From NCBI GenBank assembly GCA_016748015.1, contig JAAOMT010000128.1, positions 2,193,426-2,257,425 on the forward strand: a DNA stretch of 64,000 bases, written 5' to 3'. Source of the DNA: Geosiphon pyriformis. Its lineage: Eukaryota; Glomeromycota; Glomeromycetes; Archaeosporales; Geosiphonaceae. The translations under genes and the position numbers were made by a program. Below are positions 37,769-50,010 of this stretch, piece after piece. Within the stretch, counting starts at the first letter, position 1, and each line of letters begins with the position of its first letter. Below the pieces are notes generated by a model. It had not been told where the DNA came from. It saw only the letters and a program-made list of their open reading frames with translations, and did no database searches.

Positions 37769-38781
37769 TAGGATTTGCTTCAAGCCTAATTTTTATTGTT
37801 TAATGTGTTATCATATTTGAGGCATGTTACAATAAATATTCAGTCATGTGTGTTCCATGTAAAATGTCAAATATGACTAATTCTAGAAGCGTGTTTACTA
37901 CAAATGTGGTAATATTCCAAGATATGATAATCTTTATATTTCATAAAATCTGAAACCCATGTACCATGACTCCTACCGCCTTCTCCATTATCTCTCAAAA
38001 AGTCTGAAATTTCGTATTTTCTACTTAATTCCAAGTATAAGATAAAAAAAATTCTGGCATAATCAATGGACTGTGCCCTGTGTTACAGTAAATGAAAAGA
38101 AGAATGTACAGCAAATTTGTTATAAAGAGCAGATTTTTTTTAAAGGGAATAGATTTCATTAAAAAAAGAATCAGGTAATTTGTTTTTTTTTTTAACTATT
38201 TTATTTATCAAATTATTAAAAAACTTCAAAAATTTACAACAAAAAATTAGGTAATTAAGCATGTTTTTATTATTTATATTAAAGAGAAAAATTAAAATAA
38301 TGTTATTTTTAACAATTTTTGACTTTTGAAATCTGTTTATGATATTTTTTTAATTTTGTTGTAACATTTATTATGTATGAAATCTTTTTGATTTTGAGAT
38401 TATAAACTTTTTTTTTTTTTTTTTTTGAAACAACAAAAGTTTAAATAAATTTTTTAAGATTTAATTATTAAATTAAATAATAATTAAAGATTTAAAATTT
38501 TAAATTACCTAATAACTTTTATTATTCAATTTACAATATTATTATTAATATTTTAAAAAAACAATAAATTTTATAAAATTTTTCAAAAATTATTTCAAAT
38601 TAAAAATTTTAAGTTTATGTAATAAAAAAATTGTATTTTACAAATAACCAAAAAAATTAAATTAGAAGCAATTCTTGATTTTAGCTAATTGTACAAATGA
38701 TTTTAATATCAAAAAATTTCAAATGAATATTTCAAACAAATAAAATGTATATGAAACAATTTCAAAAAATTTTGATTTTTA

Positions 38782-38822
<41 letters not shown>

Positions 38823-39564
38823 GACCAAAGGGTTTTGGAAACAATTTTTTTTATAAAAATAATTAAAAAATCTTTTCATAAAATCATCTTAAAATTAAAA
38901 ATAATTTATTTTTGAGGATCAGTGATTTACTCATTCAAATCACAAGGGATAATTTAAATGACTCAAATAAACGGGGTCTTTTGACATCACAAATTATGCG
39001 TAATGTCGATCTCAAGAAACTAAATAAAAATCCTTTGGCCAAAAAAGATCTTTTAAATATTTAATTTTTACCCTTAATTTGATATCCTTTGAAAAATTAG
39101 TTTAGTATTTATTGTTTAAAAAAAAAATATTTGAAAAACTTTTAGCAGCCAACTCATATGATCGATCGATATTTACAGCGTAGCTAGCACAATAGGAGTT
39201 GGAAAGCATAGAACTTTCAAATATTTACCAAATTAGGGATACTTAATTAAATTGATTGATTGGATTACTTTTACAAACATCTCAAAATTGAAAGATTTTC
39301 TCTGTTTAAGTAAATTTAATCAAGGAAAAAAAAATCTTTAAGCAAAAGGAAAAATGCATGATATTTTTTTCAAGGATCAGTCATTATTGAAAATAAATAT
39401 TTTATGGTAACGAATTTTTGTTCTATATATTAATTATAATAGCCCGTTTCTTGATGTGCAAATTAAAAAAAATATTGTTAATTTTTTACAAAAGAAAATT
39501 AATCATTAATTTAATTTGAAACAAGGGCTCATGAAATCAATTCCTTAAGAAAATAAAACTCCCG

Positions 39565-39608
<44 letters not shown>

Positions 39609-39707
39609 TTCAAGTTTCCAAAAAATCTGTTGCTTGAACAATTTAATTTTATCAAGTTTTTTGATTTAAATTCTTTTAAATTTATTACATACATTAAAAT
39701 AATTCAA
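37769..39707. other. Divergent intergenic region L11/L12 with microsatellites
   Basis: A 1.9-kb, very AT-rich region. It contains a poly-T run at about 38408-38426, an (ATT)n array at about 38788-38822 and a (TAA)n array at about 39568-39607, about 100 nt before the L12 ATG. No gene is supported. Confidence 0.55.
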
Positions 39708-40984
39708 ATGAAAAATAAAGACTCATTGATTCCGAATTTTTTTCGATGGATTTCCGTCCTATGTATACTTATCATATTTAATGAAATTATAAAAATCAAT
39801 TACACTTTTCATGCATTACAAATCAAAAATTCTCAAAATCTCTCAAATTTAAGCAGCAAAGAACATGATTCTTTGTTTATTTCTTTAAGTGAAAACGAAA
39901 AATCATTAACTCTCCGACAGCAAATAGATCAACCATTGAAGAAAAAATGGAGAGTTAAGGACTCAAATACGTTTTCAGTTTTGAGGGATATGGCAAAATT
40001 TTCAGGACAATTATACTGTCTGAATAAATATAGTGGCTATTTGTCAAATGGAGTCACTGGTAATTTTTTTTAATTCTCGAAAAAAATTAGAAAAAAACTA
40101 ATTTAAATTCTTAATTTAAGCTTTATTCCTTTTAAGAGGAAAAACCTACTCAATTTCGTTTAATCAACCAAGGAAAGCAATTATATCCAGCTTCAAGGGT
40201 CAAAATTTGACTTATGATAAAATGGTAGATTTACATCAAAACGATGAACTTGTAAACTATAATAATGATAAAGTATACAAAGTCTCTAAAAATTTTTATA
40301 ATCGATGGCTTTCATGTGAGGCAGAAGCATTGAGAATTTTACGTCCATACGTTTACGTTCGAGATTACCAAGACTTTGGTTTTATATTTACAGGTCATGG
40401 AGAAGGAGGAGGTAAATTTTTTTATTTTCTATTATTTAGAAGTTTATAATCTCATGTAATAGTTTAACCTTGTGGCAGTTAACTCATTTATGTTTCACTT
40501 TTTTCAAAAGTCTTTGCCTTATTCGCTGCTTTGGCTTTTGCCAGGCTTTATAGAAGAAGAATACTTGCGGTAACTTTTGGGATGCCTAGAATAGGAAATT
40601 ATGCATTTTCGAGACTTGTAGAGATAGAAATTTACCACTGGAGAGTGACCCATAGCGATGATTATGTGCCTTTATTTTTTGGAGAAAAGTTTTGGCATCA
40701 AAGAGTTGAGTATTGGATCCCAGGTGACCGCGATTGTAACTGTGACTCAGAGAATGACATTCCTTTATATAGGTGTGAGAATCTGTGGCTTGTTTTCGAA
40801 AATCCGGTAGGAAATTAATTTGATGTTTGAGTTTTTCCAATATTCCTGTTCTAATTTCTAAAGGTTATTTTAGCATTGTAATCAACTTTATATGCCACCA
40901 AAACCCCTGCTTCCATTCCCACATACTACTGCACATGACGGGCCTTATTTTGGTCAATTAATGGGCGAATGTAATGGCCCATAA
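39708..40984 (+). CDS. L12: lipase-like protein, elbow G-H-G-E-G-G
   Basis: Exons 39708-40059, 40139-40411, 40511-40806 and 40874-40984; 343 residues. ATG 39708 is the only in-frame ATG before the hydrophobic segment (about 15-30). Marks: M-A-K-F-S-G-Q-L-Y-C-L, S-S-F-K-G-Q-N-L, V-T-F-G-M-P-R-I-G, T-H-S-D-D-Y-V-P-L-F-F (Asp kept), H-Q-R-V-E-Y-W-I-P, A-H-D-G-P-Y-F-G (His kept) and M-G-E-C. Gly205 replaces the nucleophile. The frame requires the intron-1 acceptor AAGAG at 40134-40138. It groups with L8 and L11. Confidence 0.9.
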
Positions 40985-41537
40985 TATGAATGAAAGTTCA
41001 GATAATGGTGCAGTTAAAAATTGAATTAAGGAATTAAGTGAGAATTTCCCTTTTTGTTGCTTCATACAAAAAAATTTTCCATTTCTCCTCTTTACATTGA
41101 TTTAGTATTGGACATTTTCAAAAACCAATTTCAAAATTTATAAAAAATATCCATTCCAGTGTTTTAAAACAGCTCTTCATTTTAATATATAGAGTTAATC
41201 TCATGAATACCCCCAAAAATGCTGTGCAAAGTTTTGAAATCGAACATACAAAAGAACTTATCACAAATATTTTGAAGAGGAGGCAATCTCGTTCAAGAAT
41301 TTTAAAGTTTATTAAATTATTATTATGAGGATTAGAATTCATTCCAACCAAATTTGTGGAACTTTTTATGTACAGATATTTTTTCACACCAAAGATCTAA
41401 TGGCGTTTTTAACGCTTAATATAAAAATTATTTCTTATAAAATTTTGTTATTGATTGCCAAATTAGTTTTCTAAAAATTAGTTTTGGTTATAATACTGGC
41501 TAATTGCATTCACTTGATCATATAATTTGGTCAAGAT
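40985..41537. other. Intergenic, no features seen
   Basis: 3' flank of L12. The minus-strand frame at 41118-41387 carries no recognisable motif. Confidence 0.45.
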
Positions 41538-41875
41538 ATAATAGGCAATACTAAAAATCGCTGTGTAACGCCTACTATTTCCCGCATGGGTTACCCTCCA
41601 ATTCTTTTAATATTGCCATATTGACTAGCTGACCCGATATCGCTGAGGTGTTTGTAAGTTGAAAATCGAGAGAGCAGGAACTAATTTTGTCGCTCGAGAT
41701 CCTCTTTTTACTTTGCAGGAGAGACACGGGTTTAGAAGGAACCTTTCTTGATAGCGAAAAATTTACCTCACGAAAGAGTGAGGTGAGAAGAGAAAAGTGG
41801 GGTGTTTATCTTTGGGATTTTGAACCTAATAAGCGTTACTAAACTGCTGATTAATGTTTTTATTAATAATAGTCA
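41538..41875 (-). mobile_element. Second short deleted Fanzor derivative
   Basis: Read on the minus strand it starts with the 5' terminus shared by the Fanzor copies (ATTAATAAAAACATTAATC, then GCTTATTAGG) and continues through the N-terminal coding start. At ATATCGGGTCAGCTAGTCAA it jumps to a degraded zinc-ribbon start (ATGGCAATATTAAAAGAATT). It ends with TTAGTATTGCCTATTAT, matching the 3' end of the near-full copy at 870-2810. Its length is about 340 bp. The junction is the same as in the copy at 5917-6255. Confidence 0.6.
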
Positions 41876-42240
41876 TTATTAGGTAAATCTTTTCATCCGG
41901 GAACAAAGTATTAGAGTTTTTATGAAACACCGAAAGGCAAATAGATGCTAGAAAAGAGAAACTTAAAATAAATAGTATTTTAAAAGATTCTGTGATTTTC
42001 ATTTTCTTGATGATTGGGTGGAAATTCTACTCTTTTTTTGTAAATTTAAGCTAGTCTATTTATATTTTTAAAAAAAAATGCGTCCTATACCCAATATTTA
42101 AAAACTTAATTTTTCACAAAAATTAATGTCTCTTAATTTGCTGAAAACCATTTCTCAAACGAGAGTGTTTAGATTTGAAATTTTCATTCTTTATTACCAC
42201 CCATTTTTAAAAATATTAAATGAGCATTTAATTCACTAAA
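41876..42240. other. Intergenic upstream of L13
   Basis: AT-rich. The L13 promoter is expected here but no clear core element was found. Confidence 0.4.
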
Positions 42241-43782
42241 ATGAGAAAATCTCAAATTCTTGAAACGCAAGATAGGAACAAATTCTCGTCAATTATTTTC
42301 TTTGTCTTTTCCTGTCTATTGATAAATGGAGTGATTCTTTATAATTTTAAGGATACAAATATTTTATCAAAAAATTTTGAAAAAGATGAATCTTTGATTT
42401 CAAAAAATCTTACAAAATATTTTTTAAGATCCAAAGATTATATAGATGGTAAAAATTTTATTAAAAAAAGATCAAGATTTGGGAGTGGAAACCAAATGAT
42501 AAGATTTTATGAAGATGATGGTAATCCATTAATTAAAATTCTAAAAAATGCAGCAAAATATGCTAATTTAGCTGACTGTTTAAAAGACGAAGTTGATATG
42601 GTGGGACCTGGAGTATTCGGTAATTTCTTTTTATTAAAAAATGAACATTATATATATATATATATTTTAAGCCTTGATTAAATAATTTAATATATTATTT
42701 TAATTTAATATATTCTTTTAAACTTTATATTTTTTCTTCAGCTAAATTTACGATTAATACTATAAACGAGAAGGTCGAGGTTAATTTTTACTTCAAAGGC
42801 GAACACTTGACTCGTGAACAATGGTTGAATCGAAAATTTAATATGAGGGATCATCCTCGTTACAATTTGGTAAAAGTAGATGAACAATTTTGGAGTCAAT
42901 GGGAGTCATCTGCCGATAAAATTCGAGAAAAATTGAATCAGGTGACGAAAGAATTGGAAAAAGAATCGATTAATGACTATGTCCTCAACTTAATTGGGCA
43001 TGGTATTGGGGGTGGTGAGTTGAGATTATATATATTACACCCTGAATACATTTAACATAATAATAAGACTATCAATAATAATAATTCTTTCTTTTCTTTT
43101 CTTTTCTTTTCTTTTCTTTTCTTTTCTTTTCTTTTCTTTTTCTTTCTTTTTCTTTCTTTTTCTTTCTTTTCTTTCTTTCTCTCTTTTCTTTCTTTCTCTC
43201 TTTTCTTTCTTTCTCTCTTTTCTTTCTTTCTTTTCTTTCTACTTTCTGCTTTGGTTCAATAGTTCATGCGATCTTAACGGCAGCGGCATTATGTGAGGCA
43301 CAAGATAGTGATATAATCAATGTTTTCACATTTGGGCAGCCACGAATTGGAGACCAAGTATTCGCGTACTACATGAACATGTTACAAATAGATGAGGATT
43401 TAGACTTGAGAATTTTTCGTATCACAAATTCTGATGACTACGTTCCTCGTTTGCCATTTTATCCATCTATTCGTGCTGTTCATCATGCTTTGGAAATTTG
43501 GATTCCCCCTGATATTCCATCTGAATGTGAATGTCCGGAAGGTAAAATATTTTATGTTTGCATCGGGCCAATTGAAAATGAAAATGAAGGAATCATGGAG
43601 GAAAGCCGGGTAAGACTTTGAAAAAAGAATATTTAAAAATTCAAAAAATGTTCTTCAAAATAATTTTGTTTTTCAACTCTACATTTTAGCAATGTAACAA
43701 TAAATATGAACAAACCCAATTGGGTACCGATTCGACACATTTTGGACCTTATTTTGGATATTTCATGGGAGGGTCATGTTAA
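42241..43782 (+). CDS. L13: lipase-like protein, elbow G-H-G-I-G-G
   Basis: Exons 42241-42619, 42742-43014, 43263-43609 and 43690-43782; 363 residues. The hydrophobic segment is at about residues 17-34. Marks: Y-A-N-L-A-D-C-L, G-P-G-V-F-G at the end of exon 1, Y-F-K-G-E-H-L, V-F-T-F-G-Q-P-R-I-G, T-N-S-D-D-Y-V-P-R-L-P (Asp kept), H-H-A-L-E-I-W-I-P, T-H-F-G-P-Y-F-G (His kept) and a terminal Cys. Gly214 replaces the nucleophile. Intron 2 (248 nt) is the longest in the family because of a pyrimidine repeat. It belongs with L3 and L14-L16. Confidence 0.9.
43085..43240 (+). repeat. (CTTTT)n/(CTTT)n pyrimidine tract in intron 2 of L13
   Basis: About 155 nt made only of C and T on the coding strand, first CTTTT units and then mixed CTTT/CTCTTTT units. 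It ends about 20 nt before the acceptor at 43262. It forms a giant polypyrimidine tract for that 3' splice site and could adopt triplex (H-DNA) structure. Confidence 0.95.
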
Positions 43783-44184
43783 ATTCATAGTTTCACTACC
43801 TCTTTGCTTTGAGGTTCATAAAACGCATAGTTTATTTAAAAATTTTATTTTTTAAAAAAGTTAGATTTATCCATTTGTTGAAATTAAATTTACTCATCAA
43901 AATAATGCATTTCTTGAAACGTTAAAACTTCAACATATAAATAATGGTGAACTGACCTTTTTTTCATAAAATTGAATTGAATTGAAATTCCTAATCTTTT
44001 CAAGTTTCTCCCGTGCAAGAGTAACATGAATTAATTAATTTGATACTACTCATTACAGAACTAAGGGGAAAAGTTATTATAATTATATGAAAAGTATAAA
44101 AAAATTCCCATTTATTTTAGGCTCGTTCTTAGTGTCTTTTATTTCAAAGTACTTTGGTAATTAAAATTCAAATTTCTCGAATAT
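43783..44184. other. Intergenic between convergent L13 and L14
   Basis: 3' flanks only. No feature was seen. Confidence 0.5.
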
Positions 44185-45612
44185 TTATTGAGTATCACTC
44201 TGGTCTAAGGGACATCTTCCCATAAGGTGTCCAAAGTAAGGCCCCCTATTCGCTTTTTTGCTTATAGATTTACTGCCTTTATTACAATCCTGTATTTTAT
44301 TGAAGAGCATTAAATTTACAAATCTTATTTAAAAAGCATAGAAAATTATTGTCACTTACTGGATGTTCAGTTATGAAACCATCAACGATAGGCCCTGAAC
44401 AAACAAAGACATCTTGGGAACCTGGACATGAACAGTCCTCAGTGATCCAAATTTCGTAGGCATGGTGAAACAACATCGGTTCTCTCGTAGACATGGGTAA
44501 TTTAGGAACATAATCATTTGAATAAGTGACTCGGTATGCTTCTACCTTATATTTTCTAAGATCATTCACCAATTTCGCAAAATTTTTGGCACCAACTGGT
44601 GGTTGACCAAATGTCACAATTTCAACGGGATAAGGACCAAAACTCGCATGAAAAGTTATCCCCGATAGTAAAGCGTAAACTGAGCATCGGAATATAATTA
44701 TATCGGTAATTTGAACAAATTTGAGATCAGAGTTTATCAAGAAATTACAAAGAACCTTACCACCTCCCATTCCATGTCCAATGTATCGAATCTTTCTAAC
44801 TTCTTTTTTTAAAGCTAGCTGTTCCAAAATTATCTCTTGTATTCTTTGAGAAGCTAATTGAAAAGCTTTGTAAAAATTCTTATCCACATTTACCACCTTT
44901 TCCAAAATTTTGCGTCCTTCTAGTTCAAAATTTCTTGATGTCCATTGATCAAATATTTTTGGGCTTCCCTCTTTAGTAAATGTTGGCCAGCTTGCTGCTG
45001 ATGGTAATCCTTTAAAATATACCACTAAATCTTGTTCTCGTTTAGATTTCCCAGTTACTACTACCTTGACTGAATATAAAAATTTTAAAATCTTCATGTA
45101 ATCAATTCAGTAAAACTTTTCAACTTAGTTCATAATATATATGTACCAAATACTCCTTGGATTATTTCATCACCATTTTTAGTTTTTAGGCAATAGCCTA
45201 AACTTGCCCATTTAGCTGAATCTGACAACATTTCCAATAAAACGTAATTTTTCACCTCAAGTTTTTTTTTTATGGCATCATAATTTGAATAACCAGAACT
45301 TATTGTAAAAGGAGAGTTTGATCTTGGAACTATTGATCGTGAACTGTGGTTAGCAAATTCTCTTTCCTGTGAATCAATTCCAAGATTGATAAAAGTTCTA
45401 AAGGATTTATCTTTATGAAAAAAGATTTTAGAACTTTTCGAAAAAAACTTTTGGATAGAAAAAAAGAGGACTAAGAACATTATAATGACGAATGAAATTC
45501 TTTTTTCATGTTTAAAAAAGTATCTTTGGAATGTCATTTCAAAAAAAAAAAAAAATCTGTCAAATTTCTTGTAATGAGGAATTGTGTGAACTTTGGAATT
45601 TCCACCCGTCAT
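44185..45612 (-). CDS. L14: lipase-like protein, Ser replaced by Gly and His by Asn
   Basis: Exons 45612-45147, 45069-44761, 44679-44360 and 44289-44185; 399 residues from ATG 45612. The in-frame ATG 45537 would remove 25 residues and leave the hydrophobic segment (F-V-I-I-M-F-L-V-L-F-F) nearer the N-terminus, so either start is possible. Marks: A-S-L-G-Y-C-L, Y-F-K-G-L-P, V-T-F-G-Q-P-P-V-G, Y-S-N-D-Y-V-P-K-L-P (Asp kept), F-H-H-A-Y-E-I-W-I, M-G-R-C. Gly255 replaces the nucleophile in G-H-G-M-G-G. The last-exon motif reads N-R-G-P-Y-F-G, so the catalytic His is Asn as well. Only Asp of the triad is left. Confidence 0.88.
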
Positions 45613-46897
45613 TTAAACTTTGATAAATCTCCGATATAATAAAATTTTAAGGAAATTAATAAGACATTGTTTTTATCAATCAATGAAAAAACTTTTACTT
45701 TAAAGGATCCAAACAAATAAAATCGAGATTTTCAAGTTTCAACTCCTTAATATTTTGAACGATGTGTAAATTAAAAAAATCGTCAAATTTTTAACGGAAA
45801 AGATGTTTATTAATCTTTTCTTCTAATTAGTTTAGCCGCAATTGAAAATAAAATATTATTATCATCGCTACTGAAGTTTAAGAGCTGATGAATCTTTACT
45901 TGATGAGAATATTAAAAAACAAAAATTATATATATATACATAATATGAACACTAAAAATCGGAGAACTTTCTAGTCATCAAACAAATGGTCAATAGCTAG
46001 AAGTTTTGATAATAATGAGAAATAAATAAACCTTGAAAAATATTAAATTTATCATGAAGCTCATGGGTTCAGGATGAAATATATTTAAAAATAAAATTAC
46101 TCCATCAATTAAGGCATTAAATTGTTGAACTGATAAAAAAGGGAAAATTATTGATTTGGGATGTATAAAAGTGATCTCGTTTTGCCTCTTTATATATCAT
46201 TAATGGCTTTTTTTAGGATATCCACCAACATATTTTATAGGCATTTCATTATAATTATCATCGCAAAAACCTTTTCCTTGATTTTATCTCAACCATCATC
46301 AAAAACTAAAAAGTATAGATTTTTCCTAAATTCAATTCATAATCAAAAAACCAATTTGATAAAATAATATTTTATAATTTAAAATTAAAATTTTTCATAA
46401 AGAAAATCTTGGAAACTAGATTAGTTTAACTGAAAAAAAAAAAGTTTTTAGGCAGAGATTTTTATTTTGAGATAAATAATATAGTTTATGATACATTTCA
46501 TTAATTTTTTTGTTTAATTTAATAAAAGTATTTATTGAATTAAAAACTATTTGAAATTTCTATCTATTGGCTAAATGAGTTTTGCTTGAAAACCTTATTT
46601 TTTACTAAAATTCTTCAGATTAATCAAAAGTTCTTATTTTTTAAAACACAATGTAAAAGAAATTATTATTGACAAAAAATGTATGTTGAAACTAAAATCT
46701 AAGAAATGATTTATGAATCAAACTTTTTGTGTAAAAGTTCATAGTAAGTTTGACTTTTCAACAGTTTTCGAATTGGAAATTATTTAAATTTGATTTTTTA
46801 CAAAGATTATAAGTTGCTTCCTTGTTTATTCATGTTTAAAGAATGTAAAAAGTTACTTCAAGATCATTTCTCAAATTCTTTGTCAAACTTTTCTGCA
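45613..46897. other. Intergenic between L15 and L14
   Basis: A 1.3-kb AT-rich spacer. The frame at 46161-46367 is featureless. It holds the L14 promoter and the L15 3' flank. Confidence 0.5.
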
Positions 46898-48225
46898 TCA
46901 TGATCCCTCGCTTGGATGTGGACACTCTCCCATCTTATGTCCAAAATATGGCCCAAAATTTGAATATTCTCCATCAGTTGTCGATGCATAATTACATTCC
47001 TGTAACCAAGAATATTTTCATAATTTAGATACCATCCGGTTAATCATTTCGAATAAACATTTTGAATATTGCTCACCATGCTTTCCGTTGAAAAGTAATT
47101 TATCAGTCGCCCTTCACAAAGATAAACTGTATAATTGTTACCATTACATTCACAACTAGTATCTATCCAGATTTCGTGAGGATTATGAACTAAACCAGTA
47201 TTTAAAATTTTATGTAATCGCGGTACATAATCATCTGAATGGGTTATACGCCATGTTTCAATTTTTTTTTTTGCATTCAAACCACTGACGAATCTTGCAA
47301 ATTCTTGATTTCCTATTGCTGGTTGTCCATACGTGAATATTTCGACTTTGTAGTAATGGGAATTCAATCGAAAAAATATTCCATATAATAAGGCAAAAAC
47401 TAGTTGAAATAAATTGTCAATAAAATAGATTTTAAAGGGAATACAATGAGTTTGGGCTTAAAAATATTTTTAAGATTAGGTGAAAAAAATCTTACCACCA
47501 CCTATACCATGACCTGTGAATGTTATAGTTTTAATATATTGATAGAATCTGGGTGAATTCAATAATCCCCTCATCATATTTTCCAAAAGAATAAATGCTG
47601 ACATAAAAACCGAATAAAATTCTTCAACGATCAGGACGCCCGTTAGGGTGGAAAAAGGTATCAGATGGTAAATTTGTTTATACCATTGATCACGTGTGGG
47701 TACTTTTTTATTGCTAGATACTGACGACGAGTTAAAAATGGAACTTGTGCCTAGAAAATATACAACCAAGTCTTTTCGGAAAAGACCTTTATCGATTATT
47801 TCAGCTTTGGCTATTAGCGAAAAGTTATTATAGAAATTTAAGGAAAATTATATTATTTGATATTCCTTTGACAAAAAATAAAAAATTTTGATAAAAAGCT
47901 TTCAAAATACCGAAAAACCCAGGAGTTATTTGGTTTCTAAAGTCTAGGCAGTATCCTAAACTAGAATATGAGGCAAACTGTTCAAATTTCTCCATCAAAA
48001 CTTTATCAAGGGGACCAAATGCCACTTTTTGACCTCTGAAAAAAAAATCATCCCATGGATTTATTGAAAATTCTGAAGCCTGATAATCCCTTCCAGACAG
48101 AATATTTATATGAGATGAATAGTTCCTTTTAAATTCTATTGAATTCGAGAAGGCAAAGTGTTCATTCCACACTTTATCGATTTTTTTTGTAAAGCTCCAA
48201 TAATTTTTCATAAATATCAAATATA

Positions 48226-48256
<31 letters not shown>

Positions 48257-48289
48257 AATTTTTATTATAAAACATGAAAGCTCCTTCAT
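46898..48289 (-). CDS. L15: lipase-like protein, Ser replaced by Gly and His by Asn; repeat-encoded membrane segment
   Basis: Exons 48289-47911, 47810-47496, 47399-47077 and 46999-46898; 372 residues. The N-terminal membrane segment (about 7-26) is nearly all Ile, written by an ATA-codon microsatellite. Marks: Y-S-S-L-G-Y-C-L, Y-F-L-G-T-S, F-T-Y-G-Q-P-A-I-G, T-H-S-D-D-Y-V-P-R-L (Asp kept), H-N-P-H-E-I-W-I, M-G-E-C. The elbow is G-H-G-I-G-G (Gly228 for Ser). The final exon reads S-N-F-G-P-Y-F-G, with Asn at the catalytic His. A TATAAAG box lies about 49 nt upstream of the ATG. It is tandem with L14 and L16 and of the same subgroup. Confidence 0.9.
48228..48257 (-). repeat. ATA/ATT microsatellite coding for poly-Ile in L15
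   Basis: About ten trinucleotide units inside exon 1 of L15, read as ATA codons. They form the core of the predicted membrane segment. Confidence 0.9.
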
Positions 48290-50010
48290 CGCAGTAACAG
48301 AGATATCAAAAAAATTTTTTGGATGTGTAGCTTTATATCAAAAACTTTAGATATGTTTGTTTGATTTATTGATTGTTTTGACAATTTGATGCATGATCAT
48401 GATTGGAAATCATAAATCTTGAAAATAAAAAAATTTTCTTTTTTTGACAATATGCAATTAAAAAAAAAACCATTCCATAAGACTAAAGCAAAATATTCTT
48501 GACAAGAAAAAAAAAATTCTTATGAAAATGAGTTTTATTAAAAAGGTTCATTTAATTTTGAATCTATTGATGAATAGAGTAAAAGAATTTCAAAAGATTT
48601 TTCCTTAGCAAAAGAAACTTAAAAAAAAACATAAAGTATTTTTTCATTAGATTTAATGAAAACTTTTACTAAATATTTTCGTAAATCTTTTTCTATTTCA
48701 AAAAAAATTTTAAATGACGGAATTAATTTCTGAAATTGGCCGATAAATTTCGGCTTCCTTAATTTTTGAACTAAAAAACAATCAAATATTTTTTTAAACA
48801 CATTTATGAAGAGTTTTTTCGGATAATTAAATAGGAAAAATTTGGTCTAAAATGATCCAAAGATTTTTAAAATTACAAGATTTCAAAGGAAATGAAACCC
48901 AAACAAAGATATAATATTAATAATTGATGCAAGTGTTCAATTATTGTTGATATCTATGATTAATATATGCCAAATTTGTCAAAATCAAAGAGTAGACCCC
49001 CTACGATCGAATGAAAAAAAAAAAAAGGATTGAGAAGGCATCAACGATACCAATTAAACTTTTCGGAGTTTTTTATCCTGCTAAATTTTTTTTCGCTAGG
49101 AATCAAAGATTTCAAATAATCTCTTCAGAAGTTATAAACAAATCTTATATCTTATTTGCTTACCAATATTAATATTAAAGCATATTATTTGAGATCGAAT
49201 ATATTTAGTTTCGAGAATCTTTTTTTTTTTTTCTTTATTTTTATTTTTATTTTTTTTTGAACGAATGCAGAATTCTAAAGAAGGTTCAAAAATATGTGCG
49301 TTCGCCCTCTTCCGAGGTTTCTTTATTGCGATGCTAAAAATAAATCGATATCCTATCAATTAAATTTTTGATAATAATTTTTTTTCAATCATTTAACATA
49401 AATAAACTCTCTCAAGTTCTTTCACAGATGGATAATCAGAATTAAATATGAATTACGAGTCGATCTATTGAACTTGTGATTTGTTGACTAGCATTTACGA
49501 ATTTTTCATTTTAAGCTGGTACTGTTTAGCCATTCAACTGACATAAATATTTTTTTGATTCATGAAAGCATTTATTTATTTTTGTTATATTCGTGTTTCA
49601 AATAGTATTACACAAAAATTTTTGATCATCTTTATACTTGGGCCTATTCGATCCATCATCCAATTCGATCAAAGTTTATCAGTTTCCAAAAACTATTATG
49701 AGAAAATATTCTTAGTTCAATACCTGTTGACAGTAGAATTAAATTATCATTAGATCAATTATAAAGTCTTTTAAATTTTTATCTTTCTTCGTTTTGAACC
49801 AATATATATTTTGAAAAATGCCATCGTGTTTATTGGTTTTGCTTAAATACGTTCAGAATTTACGATCCTAAAAATACTGTTCTTTATCTTTTGAATTTCA
49901 GATTATATTTTTAAAATCTAATGATTGAATTTTATATGAATAGTGCGCTTAAAAATTTAAAATATGCACTTTGAAAAAATATTTACATACCCATCAAAAC
50001 TCTTGAGCTC
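48290..50010. other. Intergenic between L16 and L15
   Basis: A 1.7-kb AT-rich spacer with several homopolymer runs. The frames at 48619-48801, 49132-49359 (-) and 49562-49753 (+) are low-complexity and unsupported. Confidence 0.5.

Noticed and set aside
38788-39607. Regular repeats that might be a CRISPR array
   Set aside because: They are simple (ATT)n and (TAA)n microsatellites with no spacers, in a eukaryotic context.
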